Shown: positions 1-11,863, numbered from the stretch's first letter. The stretch: 64,000 nt of DNA from Ursus arctos (GCF_023065955.2 NW_026622874.1:31633772-31697771), one strand, 5' to 3'. Notes: generated by a model not told the origin, from the letters alone. Made by a program: numbers and translations.

Positions 1-1070
1 TGCTTGACCTTCGCTGGGGAAAAAGAATTAAATTAGGTTTCAAGGAGTGCTCCTCGGCAGCCGTCTTCAGAACGAACACATTTGCATAGAAGACGCTGAG
101 TCTCCCGAATGGCAAAGGCCACCTGGTTCCTTTGCCCTAGACAGACTGTGTACTCCGTTCCACCGTCACGGCTTTGCCTCTGCACTGGGGTTCTGTGGCT
201 GGTGACGGCTGCTCCCCGTCCCGCTCTGCTCTCTTGGGCTATTAGCCACACTGCGCACCAGTTTCGTGCCTAAGTATGGGATTTCTACCAGCTTCCTATC
301 CCCTGTGGAGCACCCAGAACCCAAGGAACAAAACCAGCCTTTCTCCATTTATCCAGGGTGCACTAGGGCTCACCTTGGGGGCGGGGTGGAGGGTACACAT
401 TTTGTTAATAAGTCACATCAAAGATAACGTGTTGTTCCAAAGGAAACGTCACTGGGTGAAAGAAACATTTAAAACTGCAGAAGAGAAAATTTCGCTTTGG
501 CCTTGATGGTCATCTTGTCAGCAATTTTACTTAATCTGCTGTTGGGTATAGTCTCAAACTGAGTCCCCAGGGAAGCATGTCACACACATGCCTAGAATTT
601 CTACCTCATGTGAGGCACTGGGCTAAGGGCCACGGGAGACACCCCGTTGGTAAAACTCAGCGCTTTGCAGGTGTTTTACCCAGTTAGAGATTTGCTAGCT
701 CCCCGGACCCCACAAACTAGCACGTCGTGCTGGATGGCACACACGTGTGCGACACACTCCCGTGAGCGGGCCCAGGTCCTCCTGCATGCTCAAAGGCACA
801 CCTTTCCTTCCCTGGGTGAAAAAAACGTAACGGAAGCGTGAGTGATCTTGCAGGAATGCTACTGAATCTGCTCCATTTGGCACATTCACAAAATTTGAGG
901 CTGTTTAGTCTAATAGATGAAAATGGTACATAAATAACTGGTAACGGAAGTGAGGGAAGAAACAGCATCTAGTGAATTCCGGGCTTCGGGGAGGGAGAAA
1001 TTGCAGCCAACGGGGAGTAGGGAGGCGGGCACTAGGTAGGCACCGTCATTTTTGATGGATGGATAAACCT
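1..1070. other. unique non-coding stretch
   Basis: I recognise no repeat, gene or RNA here. Short open frames exist on both strands but none resembles a protein family, and none has an exon-like splice context that I trust. Confidence 0.6.
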
Positions 1071-3225
1071 TTTTTTAAGGTTTTTTTTTTTCAGCTCTAG
1101 TGTGGTAATTGACAAATAAAATTGTATCGTACAAATAAAATTATAAAAATTGTTAAAGTGGTGATTTGAGGTAAGTATGCATTGTGAAAAGATCCCCACC
1201 ATCTAGCTAATTAATATATCCATTATCTCACATATTTACCATTTTTTAAAGGTTTTTTATTTATTCATTTGAGAGAGAGGAAGAGAGAGCCAGTGAGAGC
1301 ACAAGCAGGGGGAGCAGCAGAGGGAGAAGGAGAAGCAGGCTTTCCGCTGAGCAGAGAGCCTGACACGTCTGATGCCAGGACCCTGGATCATGACCTGAGC
1401 CGAAGGCAGCCGCTCAACCAGCTGAGCCACGCACGTGCCCCTATTTATCATCTTAATTTTCATTTCTTTTTTTTTTTTTTTTTGGTGAGAACATTTAAGT
1501 TCTACTCTGTTAGCAAATTTAAATTACATAATACAGGTAGTCAACTATAGTTGCCATGTTTTACACTAGATCCTCAGACCTGATACTTTTTATGGTGAAA
1601 GTTTGTATTCTTTACCAACCTTTGCCTATTTTCCCCACCCCCAAACCCCTGGCAACCACATTTCTATTCTCTGTTTCTGTGAGTGTGAGTTTGACTTTTT
1701 TTTTTTTTTTAAGATTCCACATATAATTGATACCAAGTAGCATTTATCTCTCTGTCTGGCTTATTTCACTTAGCATTACGCCCTCAAGATCCATCCATGT
1801 TGTCACAAATGGCGGAATTTCCTTCTTTGTATGGCTGAATAATATTCCGTTATAGATACCACATTTTCTCCATCCATTCCCCCATTGCGGAACACTTGAG
1901 TTGTTGCTGTGCCTGGGCCATTGCAAACAAGGCTGCAATGAACAATGGGCTGTAGCTCTCTGAGGGAGCGATTTCCTTTCCTTTGGGTATATACCCAGAA
2001 GTGGAAGTGCCGGGTCACACGTTAGTTCTATTTTTAATTTTTTGAGGAATCTCTATAATGGCTTTCGTAGTAGTTGCACCAATTTGCATTCCCATCAACA
2101 GTGCAAAATTGTTTTCTTCTCTCCACATCCTTGCCAACACTTACCTCTTATGTTTTGGATGATAGCCTTCTAACAGATGTGAGGGGATATCTCATCGTGG
2201 TTTTGATTTGCATTTCCCTGATGACTAGTAATGTGGAGCACCTTTTCATGCACCAGTTGGCCATCTGTATGTCTTCTTTGGAAAAATGTCTATTCAGTTC
2301 CTCTGTCCATTTTTTGTTGCCTTTTCCCCCCTATTGAGTTATATGAGTTCGTTATGTATTTTGGATATTAACCCCTTTTTGGATTTATGGTTTATAAATA
2401 CTTTCTCCCATTTCATAAGCTGCCTTTTCATTTTCTTAATGGTTTCCTCTGCTGTGCAGAAGCTTCTTAGTTTAATGGAGTCCTGCTTGTTTATTTCTGC
2501 TTCTGGTGTCTGCTTTTGGTGTCAAATCCAAAAAATCATCACCAAGACTGAAGTCAGGGAGCTTACCACCTGTGTTTTCTTCTAGTCATTTATGTTTTCA
2601 GGTCCCACATTCGAGTCTGTGTGTTGATTATTGTCTATGGTGTAAGAGATGATTCCAGTTTCCCAACGCCATTTATTGAAAAGATTGTCCTTTCTCCCAT
2701 TGTATATTCTTGGCTCCTTTGTCATTAATTAATTGACCATATATACATGGGTTTACTTCTGGGCTCTCTATTCTGTTCCACTTATCTACGAGTCTGTTTC
2801 TATGCCAACGCCATAATGTTTTGGTTACTATAATTTTATAATATAGTTTGACACCGAGAAGTGTGATGCGTCCAGCTTTGTTCATCTTTTTCAAGATTGT
2901 TTTGGCTACTTGGGATCTTTTGTTGTTCTATATGAATTTTAGGATTGTTTATTGTATTTCTGTGAAGAAACGCTGCTGCGATTTTGGTAGGGATTGCATT
3001 GAACCTGTAGATTGCTTTGGGTAGTGTGGACATTTTAACAATATTAATTCTTCAAATCCATGAATCCAGAATATCTCCATTTATTTGTGTCTTTTTCAAT
3101 TTCTTTCACCAACGTCTTGTAGTTTTCAGCGCGTAGATCTTCCCTCTCCTTGGTTAAGTTTATTCTTAGGTATGTTATTCTTTTTGCTGCAATTGTAAAG
3201 GAGATTGTTTCCTTCAAGGTATTTT
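1071..3225 (-). mobile_element. L1 LINE fragment, 5'-truncated, antisense
   Basis: The minus strand carries the 3' half of an L1 element: ORF2 C-terminal coding remnants followed by the 3' UTR, whose end lies near 1071. Recognisable ORF2 stretches, in several frames, are at 3268-3044, 2894-2673 (containing the WNRIESPE and NPCIYGQL blocks of the L1 ORF2 C-terminal region) and 1938-1744 (containing ATTWMDLE-like and LSEISQ-like ends). Frameshifts and stops separate them, so no protein is possible. The element is 5'-truncated at about 3225, where it meets the 3' end of a second, older L1 in the same orientation. A CAN-SINE interrupts its 3' UTR. Confidence 0.93.
1243..1441 (-). mobile_element. 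CAN-SINE (tRNA-derived SINE)
   Basis: Antisense copy: T-rich tail and AAATAA complement on the left, GA-rich body, and tRNA-like head ending in GGCACGTGC on the right. It is flanked by a near-perfect 10-bp target duplication, TATTTACCAT at 1233-1242 and TATTTATCAT at 1442-1451. It is inserted in the 3' UTR of the surrounding L1. Confidence 0.9.
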
Positions 3226-3268
3226 TAAAATCTTTATCGAGATATACTTCAAATACTATAAAATTCAC
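1744..3268 (-). pseudogene. L1 ORF2 C-terminal remnant
   Basis: This is the part of the antisense L1 that still reads as reverse-transcriptase-protein C-terminal sequence. It starts just downstream of the RT domain (an [15 protein letters not shown] block near 3180) and ends at the ORF2 terminus near 1744. The intact protein is about 1,270 residues, and only roughly the last 500 are represented. They are broken into at least four frames by stops and indels, so it is non-functional. ORF1 and the endonuclease and RT catalytic parts are absent. Confidence 0.88.
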
Positions 3269-4140
3269 TCATTTAAAGTGTATAATGTAATGATTTTTAG
3301 CATAGTCACAGAAGTGTGCAACTATCACCAAATCCTATCACCAAATCTAAGTTTAGAACATTTTTATCACCCCAAAAAGAAACCCATCACTAATGAGCAG
3401 TCACCCCTGTTTCCCACCCGCCCCCTCCCACCACTCTCCCACCCTAGGCCACCATTAAACTACGTTCTGTCTACAGATTTCCCTACTCCAGACATTTCAT
3501 GTTAATGAAATCATACAATCTGTGGTCTTTTGTGACTGCCTTCTTTCACTTAGCGTGATTTCAAGTTCATCCATGTTGTAGCCCGTAACGATACTTCATT
3601 TCTTTTTATAGCAGAACAAATCCATTGAATGGACAGACCACATTTTATTTATCCGTTCGTCAGTTGATGCACACTTGGGTCATTTCCACTTTTGCTGACT
3701 ATGACTAATGGTGCAAGGAACGCTCAGGTTCAAGTTTTGGTGTGAACAGAGGCTCTCATTCTTCTTGGGTGTATACCTATGACTGGAATTACCGGGTCAT
3801 ATGTTTATCTCTATGTTTAACTTTTTGAGAAACTGCCAAACAGTTTCCCGAAGTGTCTGCACCTTATTACAGTCCCACCAGCAATGAACGAGGGCTCCAA
3901 TTTCTCCATAACCTTGCTATTGTCTGTCTTTTTGATGATAGACATCCTGATGGGTGTGAAGAGGTATCTCATTTGGTTTTGATTTGCATTTCTCTAATTA
4001 CTAATGATGTTGGGCATCTCTTCATGTGCTTTTGGCCATTTGTGTTTGTGTGTGTGTGTGTGTGCGTGTGAGAGAGAGAAATGTCTGTTGCCCTCTTTTT
4101 GATTGGGTTCTGTGTCTTTTTATTATTGAGTGGATGGACG
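3226..4140 (-). mobile_element. older L1M-type LINE fragment, antisense
   Basis: A second antisense L1 begins abruptly at about 3226 with its own 3' UTR (antisense of the 'ATTCACTCATTTAAAGTG' type mammalian L1 end). It runs through the conserved ORF2-terminal/3' UTR block (CCATGTTGTAGC, GGGTCATATG, AAACTGCCAAACAG, CATTTCTCTAATTACTAATGATG). Divergence from the usual mammalian L1M sequence looks higher than in the left-hand copy. A TG microsatellite lies inside it. The right edge near 4140 is approximate. Confidence 0.85.
4044..4071. repeat. (TG)n microsatellite
   Basis: A short alternating TG run with one C interruption, followed by (GA)4. It lies within the older L1 fragment. Confidence 0.9.
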
Positions 4141-5844
4141 AGTTTTTGAGAGGCAGAGTGCAGGAGTAAAAGCTTAGAGATGGGGAAGGGTGAATGCTAG
4201 CAAAGAATAGGAAATTAAACAGACGGGCTGGAGCATAGAATGGCATAGGAAATGTGAATCCGCACTTAGCAGAGTTGGCTGTCAATCATCTGTATTTATT
4301 TATCAAGCGGGGACAACAATGAGACAAAACACGATAGAGAACCAGTGTTTATACCGAGGATAAACTCATAAATGGAAGGTAATACCACTGTCTTAAATGG
4401 GCTGGTCACTGATTTAGGGATATTTTGTGTGATCCGGTACAATCCTCCATTCTATGACTTATCTTATTTTTCAGATGAGGGAACGAATGATCAGAGACAT
4501 GAAGTGACCTGTCCCACGTCACTTAACTAATAAATGGCAAAGGTGAACTTCAAAACCAGGTCTGTCAGCCTCTGAAGTACAAGAGAGGGGCAGTGTGCTA
4601 CTTGCGAGATAAAATTAGAAAGGAAGGCTTGGGATCTGGCGGTACAAGGCCTTGGCTATTCAGGAAAGGAGTTTCTGCTTACTTGACAGACATGGGAGAG
4701 CTGCCACTTCTCAGCTAGGGTGGTTAAGATCTACATTTTGAAAACGTAGAACAGCATGGCTGGGACGGGGGGAGGCCAGAGCTGGGAGCAGGTTAGGAAG
4801 GTATTAAAATAGTCCAGCTGAAGTATACAGAGGACAAGGACAGAAGAGATGCCAGGAACCCCGGGCAGGAAGACAGACAGGCAGTGGTGTGCTGGAGCCT
4901 GCTTACACTGGCTCCCAAGAGTCAGTTATATACATTTTCAGCCAATTGTTAAATGCTGCCTTTATTAGGAATTAAATTACATCAAGGTACAATTTAACAT
5001 TTTACATTAAAAACAAACGTAATAGACACTCCAGAGTCATGGCTTCCTAGTTACTTCGCTGCAGTTTGCTGTTATGTGTGCTCTTCGGGCTGTTTTCATC
5101 TCTTTCACCTGCGTGGTGGAAACGCTCTATAAATGGTGCTGTTGTACATCTCTTCCCGGCTTTAGGGACATCGCGATGGCAGGTTGACGTGGGCCACCAT
5201 AGAGTACTTATAGCAAATTGACAAACCAGTAAGTCAGGGGTTTTCTTTTGGGGAGAGCTGCTGGTGGTTAAAGGTTTACCAGCACCCTGCCGGGGAACAG
5301 GCATGGAGGAGGCAGGATGCGTAGAATCGGGCAGTTCTGTAGATAGATGTAGTGTGAAAGGGCAGGCAAAGTTATGTAAGGTTTCTGGTCTGTGACACGT
5401 GCCTGGAAGAGCTGGCTGTCCCGATGCACATGCGGAAAGTGGGACGTGGAGCAACGGGAAAGACAGACTGGCCAGGAATGCTTCCCCAGGCAGGCAAGTC
5501 TGATTCAGGGTTTGAGATAAGAGGAGGGATAGGTACAGGAGTGGTGGTACACACAGGACGCCTAACTTTAGTCTTTGCTTACTTCGCTGGTCACCTGATT
5601 TCTCCGGCCACAGGACAAAGGGCGGCACTTTCCAGGGCAAAGACTGTCTTATCTGTGCCTGAGTGCTCACTTCACGGAGGTCTGCTAGGTGCTAAGTAGG
5701 CAGGATTTGAACTGAATTCTCCTTTCTGGGAGTCAAACTGGAACCACTGCTCTCCATCTTTCTCGGACAGGTCAGAAAAAATCCAACAGGGTCAAGGTCT
5801 CTGGGGATAGCAGGTACAGTGGAAATCCAACGTTTACCTACAAC
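4141..5844. other. unique stretch with one MIR
   Basis: Apart from the MIR at 4440-4580 and a possible L2 3' scrap near 5635-5695 (a GGGCAAAGACTGTCTT-like motif, a decayed AGGGCAGGGACT), nothing is recognised. A 207-codon open frame on the minus strand (5670-5047) is the longest in the window, but it has no recognisable domain. Confidence 0.5.
4440..4580 (-). mobile_element. MIR SINE
   Basis: The antisense MIR core is readable in order: a decayed CAGATGAGGAAACTGAGG block (CAGATGAGGGAACGAATGA), a TCACTTAACTAATAAATGGCA block equivalent to the TAGTAAGTGGCAG box, and a C-A-G-G-TCTGTC end. Confidence 0.8.
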
Positions 5845-5935
5845 TAACCCTCAGAACTTGGACAAGTTACTTAACTGCTCTGTTTCACGTTCTCATCTGT
5901 TCAGTTAGAATGTTGGACTAAGAGCTTTCCCAGCT
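5845..5935 (+). mobile_element. MIR fragment
   Basis: CTTGGACAAGTTACTTAAC followed by CTCTGTTTCACGTTCTCATCTGT matches the MIR central region in sense orientation. The fragment is short. Confidence 0.55.
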
Positions 5936-6685
5936 TGGGTTCTACGAGCTTTGCCCTTCACACCACGTCTCCGGAACATCTCCTCAACCACTGGGCAGGC
6001 TTGCCTGAGTTCTAGGGCTCTGCTCCCGAGATAGTAATTTATGAAGCAATCATTCATCTGGCCGTCATCCATCAGGTGGGAAAGGAGGACCTGTGATCCT
6101 GTCAGCCTAAGTAAAGGCGACACAGAAGGGCTTTATCAAATGAAATGGGACGGATTGATGGTGGGCTTCCCAGTGTCAGAGAAATATTGATTCAGGCAAA
6201 TATATGATCTATCACATGATATCTCAGAGGCTGTTGCAAATAGAGACACTGCAGCATGAAGAGTGTCTTTTACATGATGAAGGATGGCTTTTTGGTGCCG
6301 CATCATTGCAATGAGAAGTGATGCACGGAGCCCCAGCCTCACTCCCCGAGCCTCACATTATGGAAACAACGATGCTCTTTCATTACCGCAGCTAAGTGGA
6401 GAAATGTACAGTTACGGTCCTAATAAAATCAGAGGGAAAGAGACGGTGACATCTTCCCCAGGGATCCAGAGTTGCCTGGGATTAGGAAGGGTGCTAGGCT
6501 GCTAATTGTACTTTTCAGAGCTGCCTGCTGGAGGGAGTTTTGAGGTCACTGCTGACTCCCTGCATTCTCTCTCTTGCCTGACACTCAGTGAGCACACAGG
6601 AGCCCTTTATCACGCCTTAGTTGTGCAACTTATTGTAATCACCAGTGGAATTATCTGAATCGCAGATGACCTAACGTTATATTTA
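5936..6685. other. unique stretch
   Basis: No repeat or gene is recognised. 6130-6440 is repeat-free and moderately AT-rich (ATTGATTCAGGCAAATATATG, CATCATTGCAATGAG) and could hold a regulatory element, but nothing decisive is visible. Confidence 0.45.
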
Positions 6686-6689
6686 TACC

Positions 6690-6830
6690 GCACTATATTG
6701 GTATTTGAGCATATCAACCAACCTGCTTTGCCGATGCGGGAACTGGACTCAGAGAGGTCAGGGGAATCATTGAGGCTATTCTGCTGTCCAGCACAAGGGC
6801 TAAGACCAAGATTCAAGCTTCCTAAATAAA
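6690..6830 (-). mobile_element. MIR SINE
   Basis: An antisense MIR core: GATGCGGGAACTGGACTCAGAGAGGTCA corresponds to the GATGAGGAAACTGAGG...AGAGGTTA box (seen as two adjacent pieces), followed by a degraded AGATTCAAGCTTCC acceptor-like end. Confidence 0.65.
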
Positions 6831-7004
6831 TAGTCCAGGGCTGATTTCCCCCATATGCCAGTTCTGAAGCATAATACAAAGAAAGCCCACATTAGAAGCC
6901 CCCCATATCCCATTTGAAAATCTCTAATGCTGCGCTTCAACCACGCTAGTGTGAAAGAAATAGACGATTGTTTGCCAGCCTTTCTACTGTGGGCTGGAGA
7001 AGGT

Positions 7005-7280
7005 ACACCTGTTTTTCAGTCTCAGCTGTGCTACTTTTTATCTTGTATATTCCAAATACTTAACAATTTCCAAGCCTCTGTTACCACGTCTATAGCATGG
7101 GGATGAGTTCATCCCAAGCGTATTAACTGAGCATCTGTTATATGGTCACGTGCTATGATATAGATGCTGATAATAATATAACCTGCCTCACAGGTGTTTT
7201 GGCAAACATGAAATGAAGACAAGCAAGGTGCGGAGCATCATGGCTGCCCAGTGAGAAATATTCAGCCAGTGTTGGCAATT
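7005..7280 (+). mobile_element. MIR SINE
   Basis: A sense MIR. The CTCAGCTGTGCTACTTTTTA head, CAAGCCTCTGTTACC middle, AACCTGCCTCACAGG box, ATGAAATGAAGACAAG and CCCAGTGAGAAATATTCA tail appear in the expected order, with an extra segment around 7105-7165. Confidence 0.6.
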
Positions 7281-7399
7281 AACACAGGCCAAGTTCCTCT
7301 ATATGTCCTTATTTCCCTCCTTTTACATATATTTATTTGAGGACCTGATAAAATCTTGCAGTTCAGGAATGAACAAAACATAGTCCCTGCTATTGACAA

Positions 7400-7560
7400 G
7401 GTCTGTCTTATGGCACAGGTCACCCTGGGTTTGATCCCACCTTTGCTACTGACATAAGCGTACGGGATTTTTGAGGTCAGGGTTTTCTATAGAAAAGTCT
7501 AGTCCAGTGTCTTGAACATAGTTAGCATTCCGTTAATGATGCTATCATTATTATATTATC
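7400..7560 (+). mobile_element. possible MIR fragment
   Basis: CCTGGGTTTGATCCCAC and CTTTGCTACTGACAT match the MIR tRNA-derived head. A tail of CTTGAACATAGTTAGCATTC type precedes an ATTATTAT stretch. The middle is lost. Confidence 0.45.
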
Positions 7561-9635
7561 ATTACTATCCGGTTATTCTTAAACAGAGAAACAGATACTT
7601 TCAATGCAATGTGAAGATACTAGAGGGGACAAAATGGAAAGGGCCCATAAAGGGATGAGTTCACACGGCTGGCTCTTGACGGGTATCTTGAAATTGCTCT
7701 GGAAGAAAAGAAAAAGATCTGCCAGACCGGAGGGAATAGAATTTGCAAAGGCTGGAATGTTCAGGGAGGAGGACAAGTTCTGGGTGGCTGGAGGAAAGGG
7801 ACCGTGGGGAAGAGTGTAGCAAAGTGAGGCTGGAAAGATGGGACAACATTGTCCAAGGTCATAGAAGTTACTAAGGAGTTTGTCTGGTAGAAATTGGCAG
7901 GAGGAGCCATGGCAGATGTACAGGGCATATTTTGGGATGGGAGACAGGGACCAGGCTTTGATTGCCTGTGGTAGGCTGCTTTCATCCCACCTCATTCATC
8001 GAGCTCAATTCCCAGGCAACAGCATTGCGACTCTTGCTCTCCGGTTCTTGCTGTTTGGGTGGCGAGCCTGGGGTGGTCTATGCTCACCATACCCCTCTGC
8101 GTGGAAGCTCCTTGCCTCCTGCCTTGCCTGGAGCTCCACTGAGCATCTGAATTCACCTGCAAAGGCAGAAGGAAGAAAAGTTCTGGGCCAGGCTGCTTGA
8201 CCGAGGCTTAGCGCACGCAGAACTCAGTTTCCAAAGTGCACACGTTCCGGAGACTTGAAGCCCCAGGCAGTGTCCCTGGAGTTGATGCTCCGTGCGTGAT
8301 ACGGGCGATCCTACCAACCAGCCTCCCTGGGGTGGGAAGAACATCTCTCCTGCAGGCTGACCGAGCTGGGGAAATTTCAGATCCTTCTTGTTCTTCCTCT
8401 GCTTCTCTTTCATCGTTGTATGTCGGGGCATTTCCTGAGGGCCGCCTTTCTGGTCTGTGTTCATGATGGATGTTTTCCACTTACCCCTTGGCGATCTTAC
8501 ACTGTTATGAACTTGTCAACAGGTTTCCCCTCCATTTTAATTACTCTTGCTCAACAGCAGATGGCGGAACACGGACGCAGCTGATTTCCAAACCATTTCT
8601 CCCCTTTAGGAGTGGCTCTTTCCTCTTTGCTGGCGACCTGTGTGAGTGAAAGTCACATAGTCTGTGTGGCGTCTCTGCGGACCCAGTTCTCCCTCTCAGC
8701 TTCTCTCAGCTTCCTTCCATGGCAGGAAGCTGCTTTGCTTTGCTGCTTCTGGGAGTGTTTGAAGGCACGTCAGACCTCTCGCCCCACGCGGCAGGACGAT
8801 GTTCATGGGGCAGAGACTCCAGGTCCTGCCCTGCTTCTCCTTTCTGTCTTCTTAGGAATGAACTGCCTGATCCCCTGTAAAAAGGAAGTGAAGTCTACTG
8901 GTATCAGCCCTCAGATTTGTTGCCCTAAAGCTTCCAGAGCCTCCAGTGTTCCATGGAACCCAGAGCCTCACAGCCCAGCCGGGTTCTCCATGAGAGCAAG
9001 GCCTTTCCTGACCCCCCTGACTGTAACAGGTACATGTCAGCAACCAGCCCTCAGAAGACGGGAAATCTGCTTTCTCAGACAATCCTTACCAGTAAAACCA
9101 CTTAATCTCTGGTTAGTGGTCACTCACTCAAGTTAATTTTTTTCCTCCTTTAAACAAGAGCTTTCAGGACGCCGTGCCTTAACCCGTGGTGTTGTGGAGG
9201 TGGAGGGAGCCCTGTGGGCACACAGACCTTGCGGGCTCTCGAGCTGCATTTACTAGGTAGGGAGCCGCCTCGGTCCTGCTGTTCCTGCCCGGTTCGCTTT
9301 TCCTCCGGCTCTGCTGAGAGTCATCACGGGGATCATGGGGAATGGTAAGCATCTCAAGGTTGTTCTGATGTGGCTAAAGAGAGGAGTGGCTTCTCATGTC
9401 CAAGATTCCTTCAGTCAAAGCTTGGAATTAGTTCCCGCTTATCTCATTTTGTATATATGATGTGACTTCCCAAATAAATCACAGCTTCCACGAGGTCAGG
9501 GACACGTACTTATGCGTTCTGCAGATCGTGTTAATAGGTGATCCTTGTTCAAGGTCAGAGATAGTCATTATTTTGATAGTTGTTTTATTTAATAGTTTTT
9601 AATAAATTTTATTTAATAACAAAACTATTAAGAGA
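7561..9635. other. unique stretch
   Basis: No gene is recognised. Open frames of 100-174 codons occur on both strands (for example 8612-9136 +, 7995-7579 -), but they overlap each other, have biased low-information composition and match no domain I know. A possible L2 3'-end scrap lies near 9440-9545 (a GAGGTCAGGGACA motif). Confidence 0.5.
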
Positions 9636-9639
9636 AAGG

Positions 9640-9755
9640 TTGAAATGCATTGGTCGGGGTCCCAAAGCTAGTAAGTGGCAGAATCGGGACTTGAACCCAG
9701 CTTGGCAAATCCTGTGCAATGTCTCCCACGTCATACCAAACAGCGTGAACACCAT
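9640..9755 (-). mobile_element. MIR fragment
   Basis: CCCAAAGCTAGTAAGTGGCAG followed by TCGGGACTTGAACCCAGC is the diagnostic antisense MIR box. It is well preserved over about 50 bases and decays afterwards. Confidence 0.85.
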
Positions 9756-10666
9756 GTCTCCCGGCTTCTAGGCTATGACAACTAAGTCTGTATCTCAAGT
9801 TCTTGCTCCTGAACTTGGTAGCCTCAATTGTTATTTGGTCAGTGCTGATCACCGTGAGCCAATCGAAGGGACAGTGCCGGCATACCCCACGGGTGCGGAT
9901 GAGCCTCTGAGGGCAGGAATCGGGGCTCGCAGTCTGACAGCCCTGCTTTTCCACCCTTCATTAATTTTGATTTTATTTTGCTTCAAAGATATGCATGTAC
10001 ACAGTATTCTTCTAAAGAGATTCCTCGTTTGGACTACAAAATCGAGAATGTGATTTGAGGGATAATCTTCTCAAGTCCCCCAAGATGATGTGTAACTGGT
10101 ACCATCCTAGATGCACAGGGAAGAAATTGATTTGTCACATGCAACGGATGCCTTAGGACAGTGGTTCTCAGACTGTGGTGCTTGACTCCCTGGATGTCCC
10201 TCAGACCCTCTCAGGTGATGCATGAGGTCACATGACTTCTCATACTAATACTAAGGCATTATTTTCCTTTCTCACTGGGTTGACGTTTGCACTGATTGTG
10301 GAGAAGTCATGGTGTGTGAAACTTCTGGAACCTTAGCATGAATCAAACAGTGGCACCAAATGGCACTCGGCCTTGTATTTTTCACCACCACACATCTCCT
10401 GAAAGAAAAAATCAGGTTTCCCCTCAGAATTCCTTCATTAGATCCTTAAAACAATTTTTGTGTGACGAAGTAAGAAGTCTTTATAAAGTACGTCTACTGC
10501 ATACCCCGGTCCCATGAAAACCTTGAGGAAAAGCAGTTGTGTGATTATTTGTGCTGTGGGCGAACCAGCAGCTTTTTCCAAAGAACAACATTTTTACTTG
10601 AAACAATGACTGATTGACAAACTATCATTATTCATATTTGGGGACTGAACAGATATTTTCTAGAAA

Positions 10667-11206
10667 ATGCATAACGTGGGCCAGTCATTTCGAGAAAAAC
10701 AACTGACAGTATTTTTGCCTAAGATAACATGGAGCTTTCAAATGAAAATTAGATTTTGGAAAACCTGTATGTATCACCATAAGCACCCCAGCTCCTCAGT
10801 GATTAAAGATTTTTCTGAGGAGGTCAGTGGTGATATGAATGGTTGTATGATTATTTCGATCTCGTATAATGAAATATGTCAACGTTTGGAAGATGTGCGT
10901 AAGTCAGTAAATAAATATTTTCCAGATGACCAAAGCACACTGTTATAAAGTCATGCATGGATAAAAGAACCATCCAAAGTACAAGATAGGCCAGTGGATA
11001 TTAGTGTAACAGAGTACGTAAAGTTCACTGATACGATTTCAGGTTCCATGTTACAACTAACCTCTAGGGAACTATCATTTCTTGCATTTCGGCGTAGAAT
11101 CAAAGAGTATCCCCAATTATTGAAAAGGCCCATACAGTTATTCTCCCTTTGTGTGGCTGGATTTTCTTTATTTACTTCACCACAAGACTATATCTCAAAA
11201 GATTAA
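10667..11206 (+). pseudogene. hAT transposase C-terminal remnant, one in-frame stop
   Basis: A single reading frame of 180 codons is interrupted by only one stop, TAA at 10946-10948. The first part (94 codons including the stop) reads into a CQRLEDVRKSVNKYFPDDQ block. The second continues in the same frame through SHAWIKEP, DRPVDISVTEYVKF and a YPQLLKRPIQLF-CVAGFSLFTS stretch. That order matches the C-terminal half, up to the hAT dimerisation region, of Buster/Charlie transposases and of domesticated relatives such as the ZBED5/FAM200 group. The DDE catalytic residues and the N-terminal BED zinc finger are not represented in an intact frame. The frame ends prematurely at 11204-11206, just after the dimerisation block. 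No regulatory sequence for a host gene is seen. I infer a dead transposon gene rather than a domesticated one, because the stop and truncated ends remove most of the protein. Confidence 0.8.
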
Positions 11207-11338
11207 ATAAAGAACCAGATACACAAATCCAAATGTTTTCTATTAAGGCAGACATTTAAAAATATTTGCAAAAAATAAAACAACACGCTAGTCTCATTAT
11301 GTTTTATACAAATATACTGTTTTAAGAACACGTCATGG

Positions 11339-11535
11339 GGGCGCCTGGGTAGCGCAGTCGTTAAAGCGTCTGCCTTCGGCTCAGGGCGTGATCCTGGCGA
11401 TCCGGGATCGAGTCCCACATCGGGCTCCTCCGCTGGGAGCCTGCTTCTTCCTCTCCCACTCCCCCTGCTGTGTTCCCTCTCTCGCTGGCTGTCTCTCTGT
11501 CACAGAAATAAATAAAATCTTTAAAAAAAAAAAAA
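11339..11535 (+). mobile_element. CAN-SINE, young ursid-type
   Basis: A complete SINE from GGCGCCTGGGTAGCGCAG to the AAATAAATAAAATCTTT tail and poly-A. It is flanked by a perfect 15-bp target duplication, AAGAACACGTCATGG, at 11324-11338 and 11536-11550. It is inserted in the hAT element downstream of its transposase frame. Confidence 0.96.
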
Positions 11536-11672
11536 AAGAACACGTCATGGATTTATTATTGCTATTTTAAAATAAGTATTTAAATTTTTCTTAATTTTAA
11601 TTTGTAAAATGGTAAATATCAATACATCTAGTCCATATAAACCAAAGCTCTTTGGAGTCCTCAGTGATTTTT

Positions 11673-11863
11673 TTTTAAGATTTTATTTATTTATCTGAGG
11701 GGGGGAGAGAGAGAGAAAGAGCCAGCAGGGGAGGAGCAGAGGGGGAGGGAGAGGGACAAGCAGACTCTGTGCTGAGTGCGAGCCTCGATCTCACCACCCT
11801 GAGATCACGACCTGAGCTGAAATCAAGAGTCAGCCACTTAACTGACTGAGCCCGCCAGGAGCC
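11673..11863 (-). mobile_element. CAN-SINE
   Basis: Antisense copy with T-rich tail, GAGAGAGAGAAAGAG body and tRNA-like head near 11800-11863. Short TGATTTTTT/TGAATTTTTT duplications flank it. It splits the 3' terminal region of the hAT transposon. Confidence 0.88.

Noticed and set aside
5047..5670. 207-codon open frame on the minus strand, longest in the window
   Set aside because: No domain, signal peptide or repeat pattern; overlapping frames of similar length on the other strand; no promoter or splice context. A frame of this length is expected by chance in 64 kb of GC-balanced DNA.
7579..7995. 139-codon minus-strand frame
   Set aside because: No family resemblance; overlaps other chance frames.
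8612..9136. 174-codon open frame, + strand
   Set aside because: No recognisable family, low-information composition, and a competing minus-strand frame; treated as chance.
11700..11860. tRNA gene-like A/B boxes in many SINEs
   Set aside because: These are tRNA-derived SINE heads without a foldable acceptor stem; not functional tRNA genes.
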